Shown: positions 17,082-27,193, numbered from the stretch's first letter. The stretch is 64,000 nt of DNA from Sphingomonas sp. GM_Shp_1 (GCF_026540895.1 NZ_JALNUR010000006.1:1-64000), one strand, 5' to 3'. Numbers and translations are program-made. Notes: generated by a model not told the origin, from the letters alone.

Positions 17082-17726
17082 ATGACCGCAGCCAACGCTT
17101 CCCCCGCCGACACCCTTCCCCCCAGCCCGATCGGGCGCCCGCACAGCCTGCTCGAGGATGCCTATGCGATCTTCATCGGCGTCACGCTGTTGATCGTGGG
17201 ACTGGTGTTCCTGAAGGCGGCGGGGCTGGTGACCGGCGGGATCGCGGGCGTCGCGCTGCTGCTGTCCTATCTGATCCCGCTGCCGGCCGGCGTGTTGTTC
17301 ACGCTGGTCAACATCCCCTTCTTCCTGTTCGCGCACAAGGTGATGGGCGCGCGGTTCGCGGTGAAGACGGTGCTGGTCAATATCGGGATCGGCGCGGCCT
17401 CGGCGATCACCCGCGTCTCGGTGCATGTCGACAGCGTCCATCCGGCCTTCGCCGCGCTGGTCGGGGGCACGGTGATCGGCATGGGCATCTTGGCGCTGGC
17501 CCGGCATCAGGCCGGGGTCGGCGGGACCGGCGTGATCACCATCTGGCTCTATCGCAAGCGCGGATGGAATATGGGCATGACCCAGGTCGCGCTGGACGTC
17601 TTCATCCTGGCGATGGCCATCCCGGTCGTATCGGGAGTGCAGATGATATGGTCGGCGATCAGCGCGGCGGCGATCAGCCTGATCCTCTTCGCCTGGCACC
17701 GGCCGGGGCTTTACATGGGGCGGTGA
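17082..17726 (+). CDS. YitT family membrane protein
   Basis: A 214-residue inner-membrane protein with five or six transmembrane segments. The stretches AIFIGVTLLIVGLVFLKAAG, GLVTGGIAGVALLLSYL and VNIPFFLFAHKVMG fit the YitT group (DUF161), whose transport substrate is not known. The soluble DUF2179 tail of Firmicutes members is absent, as usual in Proteobacteria. A family B repeat begins a few bases after the stop. Confidence 0.88.
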   Translation: MTAANASPADTLPPSPIGRPHSLLEDAYAIFIGVTLLIVGLVFLKAAGLVTGGIAGVALLLSYLIPLPAGVLFTLVNIPFFLFAHKVMGARFAVKTVLVNIGIGAASAITRVSVHVDSVHPAFAALVGGTVIGMGILALARHQAGVGGTGVITIWLYRKRGWNMGMTQVALDVFILAMAIPVVSGVQMIWSAISAAAISLILFAWHRPGLYMGR

Positions 17727-17732
17727 GTATAT

Positions 17733-17858
17733 CCTCCCCGGCACGGGGAGGTGGCAGCGCGCGAGCGCTGACGGAGGGGGGCTTCCTCATAGGGCATTCC
17801 TTGCGGAGAGCCCCCTCCACCATGCTGCGCATGGTCCCCCTCCCCGTCGCCGGGGAGG
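17733..17858. repeat. Intergenic palindromic repeat, family B
   Basis: Hairpin CCTCCCCGGCACGGGGAGG, then GGCAGCGCGCGAGCGCTGAC, a variable spacer, CCTCCACCATGCTGCGCATG and closing CTCCCCGTCGCCGGGGAGG. It separates the convergent yitT and asd genes and fills their gap. Confidence 0.85.
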
Positions 17859-17867
17859 AGTTTTACG

Positions 17868-18893
<1,026 letters not shown>

Positions 18894-19008
18894 TCAATCC
18901 TCCACTCGGAAGCGTGAGCCGGTAGCGACATTGCGCGGATACGTCCACCAACTTTGCGAAAAGTGCGCATTTGTGCTGGGCAAGCGGAGGTTGGCGTCCC
19001 CCTCAGCA

Positions 19009-19067
19009 AGGCCCCAGCCTTCGCTGGGGCGACGGAGCTTATGTCGCTCCAGCGAAGGCTGGGGCCT
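19009..19067. repeat. Paired family A hairpins upstream of asd
   Basis: Two inverted copies of GGCCCCAGCCTTCGCTGGGG lie head to head, separated by about 20 bp. Each is itself a hairpin, and the pair can form a larger one. Confidence 0.85.
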
Positions 19068-19104
19068 CCCGCCTCATGCCAATCGGTCGAAGAGATCATC
19101 CCAT

Positions 19105-19359
19105 TCAGGGTTTGATGCTTTCGATCAGCCGTATTTTCCATTCCCGCTTCCATGCCTTCATCGCTTTCTCTCGGGCGATGGCATCGTCAATACGCTCGTG
19201 CTCCTCGGCATAGACCAGCCGGTGCAAGCCATAGCGGCGACAGAATTCCGCACCCTTGTCGGTGCGGTGCTGATGAGTGCGGGCGGCGAGATGCGCGGTG
19301 ACGCCGATATAGAGCACGCCGTCCGGCTTGTTGGTCATGATATAGACCCAGCCCGACAT
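19105..19359 (-). CDS. GIY-YIG nuclease-domain protein
   Basis: An 84-residue single-domain GIY-YIG protein. The two strands VYIMTN and VLYIGVT, an Arg in HLAARTHQHR and the acidic AIAREKAMKAWKREWKIRLI helix match the YhbQ/UPF0213 type. It could be a small nuclease; many such proteins have no known target. It is an island between family A repeats at 19009-19067 and 19380-19407, which may suggest mobility of this small gene. Confidence 0.88.
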   Translation of the reverse strand: MSGWVYIMTNKPDGVLYIGVTAHLAARTHQHRTDKGAEFCRRYGLHRLVYAEEHERIDDAIAREKAMKAWKREWKIRLIESIKP

Positions 19360-19379
19360 CGGTCAGCCTATACGGCGAA

Positions 19380-19407
19380 AGGCCCCAGCCTTCGCTGGGG
19401 CGACGGA
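19380..19407. repeat. Single family A hairpin
   Basis: GGCCCCAGCCTTCGCTGGGG followed by CGACGG. Same unit as at 19009 and 30290. Confidence 0.8.
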
Positions 19408-19414
19408 TAAAGCG

Positions 19415-20131
19415 TCAGTCATGCGTGCTCGCCGCCCAGGTGGCATGGGCGATGCCGTGGACGGACTGGAAGTGGTCGGTGATGCGGTCGAGTTCTCCCG
19501 CCTCGACGATGGTGCTGGTCAGGGTGGCGGTGACGGTCACCTGGTCCTCACCCAGTTCCTGGGTATCCAGTTCGGCCACCGGGAGCCCGGCCCCCTCCAG
19601 ATGCTCGACCAGCAGATCGCCGACCGGCCCGGCCTGCGCGGCGTCGGTGGTCAGGCTGACCGAATAGGTCGCCTCGACATGCCGCCCCTCGACCGGGATA
19701 CGGTTGATCGCATCGACCAGCGGGCGCAGCGCGGTATTGGCGAGCAGGACCACGACGGTCAGCAGCACCGCCTCCGCCACCATGTCGCTGCCCGCGATCG
19801 AGCCCACCGCCGCCGAGCACCAGAGGGTCGCCGCGGTGTTCAGCCCGCGAACGTTCATCCCCTCCTTCATGATGACGCCCGCGCCCAGGAAGCCGATGCC
19901 GGAGACGACATAGGCGATGATGCGGATCGACTCGACATCGCCGCCCAGCCGCTGGCCCAGATCGACGAACGCCGCCGCGCCGATCGCGACCAGCGCGTTG
20001 GTGCGCAGGCCCGCCGTGCGTTGGCGGTACTGTCGCTCCGCGCCGATCACGGTGCCGAGGATGAAGGCGGTCAGATAGCTGACCAGTGTGTCGAGGAACG
20101 GCCAGAGGTGGAAGGTCTTCAGGAATGCCAT
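19415..20131 (-). CDS. MgtC/SapB family membrane protein
   Basis: A 238-residue protein with an N-terminal MgtC-type membrane domain and a C-terminal ACT-like domain. Typical stretches are FILGTVIGAERQYRQRTAGL and ALVAIGAAAFVDLG near the start, then SGIGFLGAGVIMKEGMNVRG and NTAATLWCSAAVGSIAGS. MgtC proteins modulate growth at low magnesium and the F-ATPase in pathogens; in free-living bacteria the role is unclear. The length fits the longer members. Confidence 0.92.
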   Translation of the reverse strand: MAFLKTFHLWPFLDTLVSYLTAFILGTVIGAERQYRQRTAGLRTNALVAIGAAAFVDLGQRLGGDVESIRIIAYVVSGIGFLGAGVIMKEGMNVRGLNTAATLWCSAAVGSIAGSDMVAEAVLLTVVVLLANTALRPLVDAINRIPVEGRHVEATYSVSLTTDAAQAGPVGDLLVEHLEGAGLPVAELDTQELGEDQVTVTATLTSTIVEAGELDRITDHFQSVHGIAHATWAASTHD

Positions 20132-20147
20132 GTGAAGGCCCCTAGAT

Positions 20148-20273
20148 CCTCCCCGTTACGGGGAGGTGGCAGCGCGCCAGCGCTGACGGAGGGGGCGTGC
20201 CGCTTAGGTCGACCTTCGTGGCACGCCCCCCTCCACCATGCTGCGCATGGTCCCCCTCCCCGTGCCGGGGAGG
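20148..20273. repeat. Intergenic palindromic repeat, family B
   Basis: Starts with CCTCCCCGTTACGGGGAGG and ends with CTCCCCGTGCCGGGGAGG, with the internal GCAGCGCGCCAGCGCTGACG and CCACCATGCTGCGCATGG. It fills the gap between the DPP-like gene and mgtC. Confidence 0.85.
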
Positions 20274-20280
20274 ATTGGGA

Positions 20281-22536
20281 TCACTTCTTCGCCGGCTTGT
20301 CCTTCACCGTGCGGTCCAGGAAGTTCAGGATCGTATGCCACAGATGCTCCGACACGCCCGGCCCGCCGACGCGGTGGGTCTGGCCGGGGTAGAGCATCAT
20401 CTCGAACGGCGTGTCGGTCTTCTGCATCTCGGCCGCGAAGGCGGTCGCATTGTCCAGGAAGACGTTATCGTCCGCCATGCCGTGGATCAGCATCAACGGA
20501 TCGCGGATCTTCGCCGCCTCTGTGATGGCTTGCGACGTCGCATAGCTTTGCGCGTCGGTACGCGGATCGCCCAGATAGCGCTCGGTATAATGGGTATCGT
20601 AGAGCTGCCAGTCGGTGACGGGCGCGCCCGACACCGCCGCCGCATAGACGCCCGGCGTCTTCTGAAGCATCTTGATCGACATATAGCCGCCGTACGACCA
20701 GCCATAGGTCGCGATCCGGCCCGCATCGACGAAGGGCAGGTTCTTCAGGTAATTCGCGCCCGCCAGCTGGTCGGCGACCTCGACCGTGCCCATCGCGTGA
20801 TAGATGGCGTCCTCGAACGCCTTGCCGCGATTATAAGAGCCGCGATTGTCGATCTGGAAGAATATCCACCCCTGATCGACCAGATATTGCGGCAAAGCGC
20901 CCTGCCAGCCGCGCGTGACCTGCTGGCCCGTGCCGGGACCGCCATAATGCTGGAAGAAGACGGGGTAGCGCTTGCCCGGCTCCAGCTTCGGCGTGATCAT
21001 TTCCCAATAGAGGGTCGTGCCGTCATCGGCCTTGATCGTGCCGAACTTGGTTTCGCGGTGGCTGGCGAGATAGGGCGCATAGGGATGCCCCGCGACAATG
21101 GCGTTCTCGTTGATCCAGCTCAGCCGCTTGCCGGTCGTGTCGGCCAGATAGACCTGGGTCGGCTGGGTCGGGCTGGAGCGCGAGACGATGAAGCGGCTGG
21201 CCGACGAATCCATCGACGCGCTGTTGGTATAGCCGCGCTCGGTCAGGCGGGTGATGACATTGGGATGCGCGATGTCGACGGCATAGAGATGCTGTTCGAG
21301 CACATCGTCCTTCAGGCCGGTGAAGTACAGGCGGCCCTTGGCCTCATCCACGCCGACCAGATTGGTGACGACCCAGGCCCCCTTGGTCAGTTGCGCCCAC
21401 TGACCGTTTGCGAAGTGATAGAGATGGCCATAGCCGTCCCGCTCCGACCGCCAGATGAGACTTCCGTCCTTCAGCGGGCGATAGGCGTCGGACAGGTTCA
21501 GCCAGCTCCGGTCGCCCGAACGTTCGGTGAAGAGGAGGGTCGACTGGCCGGTCTTGGGATCGACGCGCAGCATGTCGAGCGTCTTCTGGTCGCGGCTCTG
21601 GCGCTGGACCAGCATCGCCGAGCCGTCCGGCGTCCAGTCGACGCGCGCCAGATAGATATCCGGGTTGGTGCCGAGATCGACCTTCACCCGGCTCGATCCG
21701 TCCGCCTTCATGACGTAGAGGTCGACCAGCGCATTGGGCGTGCCCGCCGCCGGATAGCGCTGTTCATAGACCTTGGTCCCCGCCGCGCCGATCGCCGCGC
21801 GGACCGCGACCTTGACCGGCGCCTCGTCGAAGCGCTCGACCGCGATATAACGTTCGTCGGGGCTCCACCAGTATCCGGTGAAGCGGTGCATTTCCTCCTG
21901 CGCGACGAACTCCGCCTCGCCGAAATGGATGGTGCCGCCGCCCTCCTTGGTCAGCGGACGCGCCTCGCCGCCGCCCAGTGGCATGGACCAGAGATTCTGG
22001 TCGCGCACGAAGCTGACGAAACCGCCCTTGGGGCTGACGATCGGGTTCAGCTCGCCGCCCGGCGTGTTGGTCAGGCGGCGGACCTGCCCGTCCAGCCCGG
22101 CGAGATAGAGGTCGCCGTCCAGCGGCACCAGGATCGACTTGCCGTCGGGCGCCCAGTCATAGGCGACGATGCCCTTCGACCCGCTGATCCGCGCGCGCTC
22201 GCGCTGCATCTTCTCCGCCTCGGACAGTTCGGCGCCCGAGCCGACCTTCTTCGAATCGACCAGCATCCGCTCTTCGCCGGTGCGGGTGTCGCGCGCCCAC
22301 AGGTCCAGCCGCTCACGCTCATCGGCGCGCGGGCGCAGCGAGGTCAGGAGCGTGCCGTCGGGCGACAGGCGAAGACCGCGCGGCTGCGACCCCGACAGGT
22401 CCGGGCTGCCGAAGACGCGCTTCAGCGTCAGTTCGCCCTGCTTTTCAGGCTCAGCGGCCATGGCCGGTGCCCCCATTCCCGATGTGATCGACGCCCCCAC
22501 CGACGCCAGCGCCAGACCCAGCACCCATTTGTGCAT
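20281..22536 (-). CDS. Dipeptidyl-peptidase IV-like S9 family serine peptidase, secreted
   Basis: A 751-residue peptidase with an N-terminal signal peptide (MHKWVLGLALASVGASITSG), a long beta-propeller region and a C-terminal alpha/beta-hydrolase domain. The catalytic Ser614 is in GWSYGGYMS; the Asp lies in HGMADDNVFLDNA and the His in YPGQTHRVGG. MHRFTGYWWSPDERYIAVER is typical of the DPP-IV subgroup, which removes N-terminal Xaa-Pro dipeptides. Together with the M2 peptidase and the M17 enzyme it suggests peptide use. A structured hairpin region lies upstream. Confidence 0.94.
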   Translation of the reverse strand: MHKWVLGLALASVGASITSGMGAPAMAAEPEKQGELTLKRVFGSPDLSGSQPRGLRLSPDGTLLTSLRPRADERERLDLWARDTRTGEERMLVDSKKVGSGAELSEAEKMQRERARISGSKGIVAYDWAPDGKSILVPLDGDLYLAGLDGQVRRLTNTPGGELNPIVSPKGGFVSFVRDQNLWSMPLGGGEARPLTKEGGGTIHFGEAEFVAQEEMHRFTGYWWSPDERYIAVERFDEAPVKVAVRAAIGAAGTKVYEQRYPAAGTPNALVDLYVMKADGSSRVKVDLGTNPDIYLARVDWTPDGSAMLVQRQSRDQKTLDMLRVDPKTGQSTLLFTERSGDRSWLNLSDAYRPLKDGSLIWRSERDGYGHLYHFANGQWAQLTKGAWVVTNLVGVDEAKGRLYFTGLKDDVLEQHLYAVDIAHPNVITRLTERGYTNSASMDSSASRFIVSRSSPTQPTQVYLADTTGKRLSWINENAIVAGHPYAPYLASHRETKFGTIKADDGTTLYWEMITPKLEPGKRYPVFFQHYGGPGTGQQVTRGWQGALPQYLVDQGWIFFQIDNRGSYNRGKAFEDAIYHAMGTVEVADQLAGANYLKNLPFVDAGRIATYGWSYGGYMSIKMLQKTPGVYAAAVSGAPVTDWQLYDTHYTERYLGDPRTDAQSYATSQAITEAAKIRDPLMLIHGMADDNVFLDNATAFAAEMQKTDTPFEMMLYPGQTHRVGGPGVSEHLWHTILNFLDRTVKDKPAKK

Positions 22537-22560
22537 TCATACCACTCCAGACCCATATCC

Positions 22561-22616
22561 GCCGGATCGGTCCCGGCGCGTCGCCGGGCGTTATCGCGAC
22601 GCCATGCCGATCCGGC
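22561..22616 (-). promoter_or_regulatory. Nested hairpin in the leader of the DPP-like peptidase gene
   Basis: The outer arms GCCGGATCGG (22561-22570) and CCGATCCGGC (22607-22616) are exact inverted copies. The inner hairpin CCCGGCG-CGT-CGCCGGG is perfect as well. It lies 25-80 bp upstream of the ATG on the minus strand. It could be a leader RNA structure or a protein site; no known class is recognised. Confidence 0.4.
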
Positions 22617-22789
22617 AAGCGCGATCCTCCCCGGCCCGACCGGATCCTCCGGAACCCACGGAAAACCGGCCATTTCGACGTCAATTCTTCGTAAACCCGC
22701 CATTAACGAAATTTGTTTAGACCCTTCGGGCGGGAACGACACGAGGACATCATCCCCGGCGTCGCGATCCGTACATTATCGGAACGGAC

Positions 22790-23443
22790 ATGGCGGCGAC
22801 CATCGCATTCGACATTCAGAACGATCGGCGGGGTGACATCCGGGCGATCCTGGCGCGCTCGGGCAGCGCGGGGCATCCTCATGTCCAGTCGTTGCTCCTG
22901 CCACAGGCGCTGCTGCACGACCTGACCGATGCGGTTCATGCGGTGTGCGCGGTCCATGGCAACCATCCGTGCATGATCGATTACGCCATGGCGCGCGGCA
23001 TCCAGATCGAAACGCTGCCCTGGTTGATCCAGTCGTCCAACGCCTTCGCCCATGAGCGGGCCTTTCTCGCCAATCTGACCTCGGCGGCGGGTCCGCTTCC
23101 CTCGACACCGGGTCAGGCGCAAACCGATGCGGCGCTGACCCAGTTGCGCCAGACGCTGGAGATGCTCGCCAATTCGGATCGTCGCGGATGCGCGACGGGC
23201 GCGGTCTGCGCGCTGATCCTCGACTGGCGGACCATCCGACAGCTTCTGGACCAGGCCGCCCGCCGCTTCGGCCTGTCCGCCCCCGTCAACCAGTTGCCCG
23301 AGCCGTTGCTCGACATGACCGAGGAAGAGGCGGCGACGCTGGGTCTGGCGCGGGCGCGCGGTTTCGGCGCGACTCAGTTGCTCGTCCAGCATCGGGTGCT
23401 GTGGGATTTGCTGGAGGCGCGAGCCAGCGCGCGACGCGGCTAG
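22790..23443 (+). CDS. Conserved hypothetical protein, unrecognised
   Basis: A 217-residue soluble, mainly helical protein that I cannot assign. It begins MAATIAFDIQNDRRGD and has HDLTDAVHAVCAVHGNHPCM, then ERAFLANLTSAAGPLPSTPGQAQTD, which recurs in my memory as a sphingomonad-specific family with a conserved LTSAAGPLPSTPGQ motif. No signal peptide, membrane segment or known catalytic motif is seen. It is divergent from the DPP-like gene and followed by the CHAP gene after 119 bp. Confidence 0.75.
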   Translation: MAATIAFDIQNDRRGDIRAILARSGSAGHPHVQSLLLPQALLHDLTDAVHAVCAVHGNHPCMIDYAMARGIQIETLPWLIQSSNAFAHERAFLANLTSAAGPLPSTPGQAQTDAALTQLRQTLEMLANSDRRGCATGAVCALILDWRTIRQLLDQAARRFGLSAPVNQLPEPLLDMTEEEAATLGLARARGFGATQLLVQHRVLWDLLEARASARRG

Positions 23444-23510
23444 GGACGACCGACCCCGCGCGTCGTCCGCCCGTCGCGCGAAACACTCGGCCGGGCGAGC
23501 TACCGGCCCG

Positions 23511-23518
23511 TTAACCAT
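23511..23518 (+). promoter_or_regulatory. TTAACCAT, possible CtrA half-site upstream of the CHAP gene
   Basis: The octamer TTAACCAT equals the CtrA half-site known from Caulobacter and lies 45 bp upstream of the CHAP gene start. A single octamer is weak evidence by itself. Confidence 0.3.
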
Positions 23519-23562
23519 CTTGAACAGTTCACGATTAATCCGCCGGGCTTAGCGTGATCGTC

Positions 23563-24108
23563 ATGAAAGCCCTGGTGTCCAAAGCAGTCCTCTCGCTCTG
23601 CGCACTGACGGTCGCCGTGTCGGCCGAAGCGCGATCGCTGCTCGATTATGTCGGGCAATGCGTGCCCTTCGCGCGCGAGGCCTCCGGCATTTCCATTTAT
23701 GGCGACGCCTGGACCTGGTGGAACCAGGCCGAAGGGAAATATCCGCGCGGCCATAACCCCCGCGTCGGCGCGGTCGTCGTCTTCGAAAAGACCAGCCGCC
23801 TGCCGCTGGGCCATGTCGCGGTGGTCAGCCGCGTGGTCGAGGACCGGGTGCTGATGCTGACCCACGCCAACTGGTCGATCCAGAATGGCGAGCGCGGCCA
23901 TGCCGAACAGGATGTGACGTTGTTCGACGTGTCCCCCGCCAATGACTGGAGCATGGTGAAGGTCTGGTTCCGCGACTCGGACGGGTTGGGCAGTTCAACC
24001 TATCCGATCTACGGCTTCATCTATGGCAAGGGCCGCGCCGCACCCGAATTGACCAGCGACAAGCCCGATTATGTCGGCGCGCTGATCGACGCCTATGTCG
24101 CCCGCTGA
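23563..24108 (+). CDS. Secreted CHAP-domain cysteine amidase/peptidase-like protein
   Basis: A 181-residue protein with a signal peptide (MKALVSKAVLSLCALTVAVS, cut near AEA) and a CHAP domain. Cys33 in VGQCVPFAREASGI, His84 in LGHVAVVSRV and Asn103 in LTHANWS form the expected catalytic set, so it may cleave amide bonds in peptidoglycan. I prefer the ATG at 23563 because it opens a clean signal peptide; a GTG at 23554 is possible. The last six codons are part of an 18-bp direct repeat whose second copy lies beyond the downstream repeat element. Confidence 0.9.
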   Translation: MKALVSKAVLSLCALTVAVSAEARSLLDYVGQCVPFAREASGISIYGDAWTWWNQAEGKYPRGHNPRVGAVVVFEKTSRLPLGHVAVVSRVVEDRVLMLTHANWSIQNGERGHAEQDVTLFDVSPANDWSMVKVWFRDSDGLGSSTYPIYGFIYGKGRAAPELTSDKPDYVGALIDAYVAR

Positions 24109-24138
24109 TTGCCAGTAGCAATCGACATTCATTCTATT

Positions 24139-24272
24139 CCTCCCCTGGAAGGGGAGGTGGCAGGCCGAAGGCCTGACGGAGGGGTGTCCCCCTTGGAGAG
24201 GTCGGCCAAGCTTACGACGGGTTACACCCCTCCACCATGCTTCGCATGGTCCCCCTCCCCTTACAGGGGAGG
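24139..24272. repeat. Intergenic palindromic repeat, family B, inside flanking direct repeats
   Basis: Starts with CCTCCCCTGGAAGGGGAGG, contains GGCAGGCCGAAGGCCTGACG and CCACCATGCTTCGCATGG, and ends with CTCCCCTTACAGGGGAGG. CGACATTC (24123) and GAATGTCG (24292) frame it. The 18-bp repeat ATGTCGCCCGCTGATTGC occurs at 24095-24112 and again at 24294-24311. Confidence 0.85.
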
Positions 24273-24360
24273 AATGAAATCGGCATGGCCCGAATGTCGC
24301 CCGCTGATTGCTAAGAGGTCATCGTCGATCTAGATTGCTTCCACTTCAGGGAGAAGGTCT

Positions 24361-24606
24361 ATGATGTTGTTCATGACGCTCGCGCTGATCGCCGATAGCG
24401 GTATTGTCCGACCGTCGATGCCGCCCCTTGGCGAGGTGCCGCAACGCTGCGTCCAGACGGAAAAGCGGGTCAGCAGGAATGCCCCCTCCGCCGGTCCCCG
24501 AAAGCTGAACGAGATGCCCGACGCCGAAGCGCGGTTCGCGGTGCTGCGCAGTGTCGATGGCTGCCCCATCCCCGCCAAGGTCAGCCAGGAAACGGCGAAG
24601 CGATAA
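24361..24606 (+). CDS. Small hypothetical protein, possibly exported
   Basis: An 81-residue protein. A short hydrophobic start (MMLFMTLALIADSG) is followed by two Cys residues, in PQRCVQ and DGCPIPAKV, which could form a disulphide. The pattern KLNEMPDAEARFAVLRSVDG with GCPIP resembles small sphingomonad proteins, but I know no function. A GGGAGAAGG ribosome site precedes the ATG closely. Confidence 0.6.
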   Translation: MMLFMTLALIADSGIVRPSMPPLGEVPQRCVQTEKRVSRNAPSAGPRKLNEMPDAEARFAVLRSVDGCPIPAKVSQETAKR

Positions 24607-24637
24607 GTCCTTCCTCCCTCGCGAGAGGGAAATACGG

Positions 24638-25732
24638 TCAGTTCGTGGCTGGCCGGTGGATCACGCCGCCGGTCATCGCCTGCGCCACACCGGTCGTGCC
24701 CGGAAAGCTGATCGGGCGCTCGTTCAGCCGCCTCACCGCCATATAGGCGAAACCCTCGGCCTCCATCGCGTCGCCGTTCCAGCCCAGCGCGTCGGTCGGC
24801 TCGGGCGTCAGTCCGGTTTCCTGCCCGATCATGCGGAGCATCGTCGCATTGTGCCGCCCGCCGCCCGCGACCAGCAGCCGCCGGGGACGCTGGGGCAGAT
24901 GATCCAGCGCCCGCGCGACGGTCCGCGCGGTAAAGGCGGTCAGCGTCGCCGCCCCGTCCGCCGCCGACAGGCCCCGCGCCGGTTGTATGGTGAAGTCGTT
25001 GCGGTCGAGCGACTTGGGCGGGGCCAGATCGAACCAGCCATTGTCCATCATCGTGTCCAGCACGGTGGGCTCGACCCGCCCCGTCGCCGCCAACGCGCCG
25101 TCCGCGTCGTAACGCTGGCCGGTCTCCACCTCCATCCAGCTATCGATCAGGCCGTTGGCGGGCCCGGTGTCGAACGCGACCAGCGCTCCGTCGCGGCCGA
25201 CCCAGGTGATGTTCGCGACCCCGCCCAGGTTGAGGATGGCGACCGGCTTTTCCAGCCCGGTGGCCAGTGCCGCATGATAGACCGGGATCAGCGGCGCCCC
25301 CTGCCCGCCCGCCGCGACATCGGCGGAGCGGAAGTCGGACACGGTGACGATCCCCGTGGCATCGGCCAGCGCCTGTCCGTCACCGATCTGCCAGGTCCAG
25401 CCGCGATCGGGGCGGTGCGCCACGGTCTGGCCGTGGAAACCGATGACATCGACCCGCCCCGCCTCGACACCCGCGTCGCGCAGCAGCTTCTGCACGACCA
25501 TCGCATGGGTTCGTACGATCAGGTCGCCCGCCGCGACGATGGGCGGGCTGGCACGCGGGCGATCGAAGGTCAGCGCCATCGCGGTCGCCTCCGCCAGTTC
25601 GGCGCGCGCGCCGTCCGAATAGGTTTCGGAGCGAAAGGCGACCGGGCGCACCAGCGCCTCGCCATCCGTCTCGACCAGTGCGGCGTCCACGCCGTCTAGC
25701 GAGGTTCCCGACATCAATCCGATCGCCAGCAT
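24638..25732 (-). CDS. anmK: Anhydro-N-acetylmuramic acid kinase
   Basis: A 364-residue sugar kinase that opens and phosphorylates 1,6-anhydro-MurNAc to MurNAc-6-P in peptidoglycan recycling. The signature [19 protein letters not shown] is at the start, [14 protein letters not shown] and [11 protein letters not shown] follow, and [17 protein letters not shown] is near the end. The start is the ATG at 25732 (MLAIGLMSG); a TTG two codons upstream is possible. It is divergent from rimO. With amgK and murU elsewhere in the window it covers the cytosolic MurNAc salvage kinases. Confidence 0.95.
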   Translation of the reverse strand: MLAIGLMSGTSLDGVDAALVETDGEALVRPVAFRSETYSDGARAELAEATAMALTFDRPRASPPIVAAGDLIVRTHAMVVQKLLRDAGVEAGRVDVIGFHGQTVAHRPDRGWTWQIGDGQALADATGIVTVSDFRSADVAAGGQGAPLIPVYHAALATGLEKPVAILNLGGVANITWVGRDGALVAFDTGPANGLIDSWMEVETGQRYDADGALAATGRVEPTVLDTMMDNGWFDLAPPKSLDRNDFTIQPARGLSAADGAATLTAFTARTVARALDHLPQRPRRLLVAGGGRHNATMLRMIGQETGLTPEPTDALGWNGDAMEAEGFAYMAVRRLNERPISFPGTTGVAQAMTGGVIHRPATN

Positions 25733-25852
25733 CGCCAATTTAACCTTTGTGAACCCGCCCCCCTCATGCCGGGATCACGGGGGCCTGTCGACCACCTGGC
25801 GCAAGCACATCTGGAAAAGCGTTCCGATCTGGACTATGTGCGCGCGTATCCC

Positions 25853-27193
25853 ATGGCAACCAAACTCCCCACTCCGCCGCGCGTCGGCATGGTCTCGCTC
25901 GGCTGTCCCAAGAATCTGGTCGACAGCGAACGCATCCTGACCCAGCTTCGCGCCGATGGCTATCAGATGTCACCCGACTATGCCGGGGCGGACGTCGTGC
26001 TGGTCAACACATGCGGCTTTCTCGACTCCGCCAAGGAGGAAAGCCTGGAGGCAATCGGCGAGGCGATCAAGGAAAATGGTCGCGTCATCGTGACCGGCTG
26101 CATGGGCAAGGAAGCCGAGGCGATCCGCACCCGCTTCCCCGACGTGCTCGCGATCACCGGCGCGCATGAATATGAGCAGGTGGTGGAGGCCGTCCACGCC
26201 GCCGCGCCCGCGAACCTGTCGCCCTATATCGACCTGATCCCCGATGCCGGGCTGAAGCTGACCCCGCGCCATTACAGCTATCTGAAGATTTCGGAGGGCT
26301 GCAACCACCGGTGCAGCTTCTGCATCATCCCCAGCCTTCGCGGCGACCTGGTCAGCCGCCGCCCCGACGCGATCCTGCGCGAGGCGGAGAAGCTGGTCGC
26401 GGCGGGTACGCGCGAGCTGCTGGTCATCAGCCAGGACACCTCGGCTTACGGCATCGACATTAGGCGCGAGCCCCGCATGTGGAAGGGGCAGGAGGTCGTG
26501 CCGCACATGACCGACCTGGCCCGCGAACTGGGCAAGATCGCCCCCTGGGTGCGGCTGCACTATGTCTATCCCTATCCTCATGTGGATCAGGTGATCCCGC
26601 TGATGGCGGAAGGCTTGGTGCTGCCCTATCTGGACATTCCGTTCCAGCATGCCGCGCCGTCCGTCCTCCGCCGCATGAAGCGCCCCGGCAACGATGCCAA
26701 GGTGTTGAGCCGCATTCACCAGTGGCGCGACATCTGCCCCGACATCGCGATCCGCTCGACCTTCGTGGTCGGCTTCCCCGGCGAGACGGAGGAGGATTTC
26801 GAATATCTGCTCGACTGGCTGGATGAAGCCCAGCTCGACCGGGTCGGCGCCTTCCGCTTCGAACCCGTCGAGGGCGCCGCCGCCAACGCGCTGCCCGATC
26901 ACGTCCCCGAGGAGGTGAAGGAGGAACGCTACGCGCGGATCATGGAAAAGACCGCGGCCATCTCCGCCGCCAAGCTCGCCGCCAAGGTGGGCCGCACCCT
27001 GCCGGTCATCATCGACGCGGTGGACGAGGAGGGTGGCGCGACCGGCCGTTCCCAGGCCGACGCACCGGAGATCGACGGTGAAGTCTTCCTCCGCGATGCC
27101 GGGCATCTGGCGGTCGGCGATATCGTACCCGTCGTAATCGAGGATGCGGACGACCACGATTTGTACGGCGTTCCCGTTACCGGAAACGCGTGA
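25853..27193 (+). CDS. rimO: Ribosomal protein S12 methylthiotransferase
   Basis: A 446-residue radical-SAM enzyme that methylthiolates the conserved Asp of ribosomal protein S12. Three Cys for the auxiliary cluster lie at 18 (SLGCPKN), 54 (NTCGF) and 83 (TGCMG). The radical-SAM cluster Cys are 150, 154 and 157 in [16 protein letters not shown] domain ends the protein. [13 protein letters not shown] separates it from MiaB. I choose the ATG at 25853, which places the first Cys at the usual distance; the open upstream extension is not conserved. Confidence 0.95.
   Translation: MATKLPTPPRVGMVSLGCPKNLVDSERILTQLRADGYQMSPDYAGADVVLVNTCGFLDSAKEESLEAIGEAIKENGRVIVTGCMGKEAEAIRTRFPDVLAITGAHEYEQVVEAVHAAAPANLSPYIDLIPDAGLKLTPRHYSYLKISEGCNHRCSFCIIPSLRGDLVSRRPDAILREAEKLVAAGTRELLVISQDTSAYGIDIRREPRMWKGQEVVPHMTDLARELGKIAPWVRLHYVYPYPHVDQVIPLMAEGLVLPYLDIPFQHAAPSVLRRMKRPGNDAKVLSRIHQWRDICPDIAIRSTFVVGFPGETEEDFEYLLDWLDEAQLDRVGAFRFEPVEGAAANALPDHVPEEVKEERYARIMEKTAAISAAKLAAKVGRTLPVIIDAVDEEGGATGRSQADAPEIDGEVFLRDAGHLAVGDIVPVVIEDADDHDLYGVPVTGNA

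Noticed and set aside
20197-22836. Long open frame opposite the DPP-like peptidase
   Set aside because: Shadow frame; the minus-strand peptidase has a signal peptide and a full catalytic set.
25739-25753. TTAACC with a downstream GAAC between anmK and rimO as a CtrA site
   Set aside because: It touches the anmK start region and matches only one half of the consensus.
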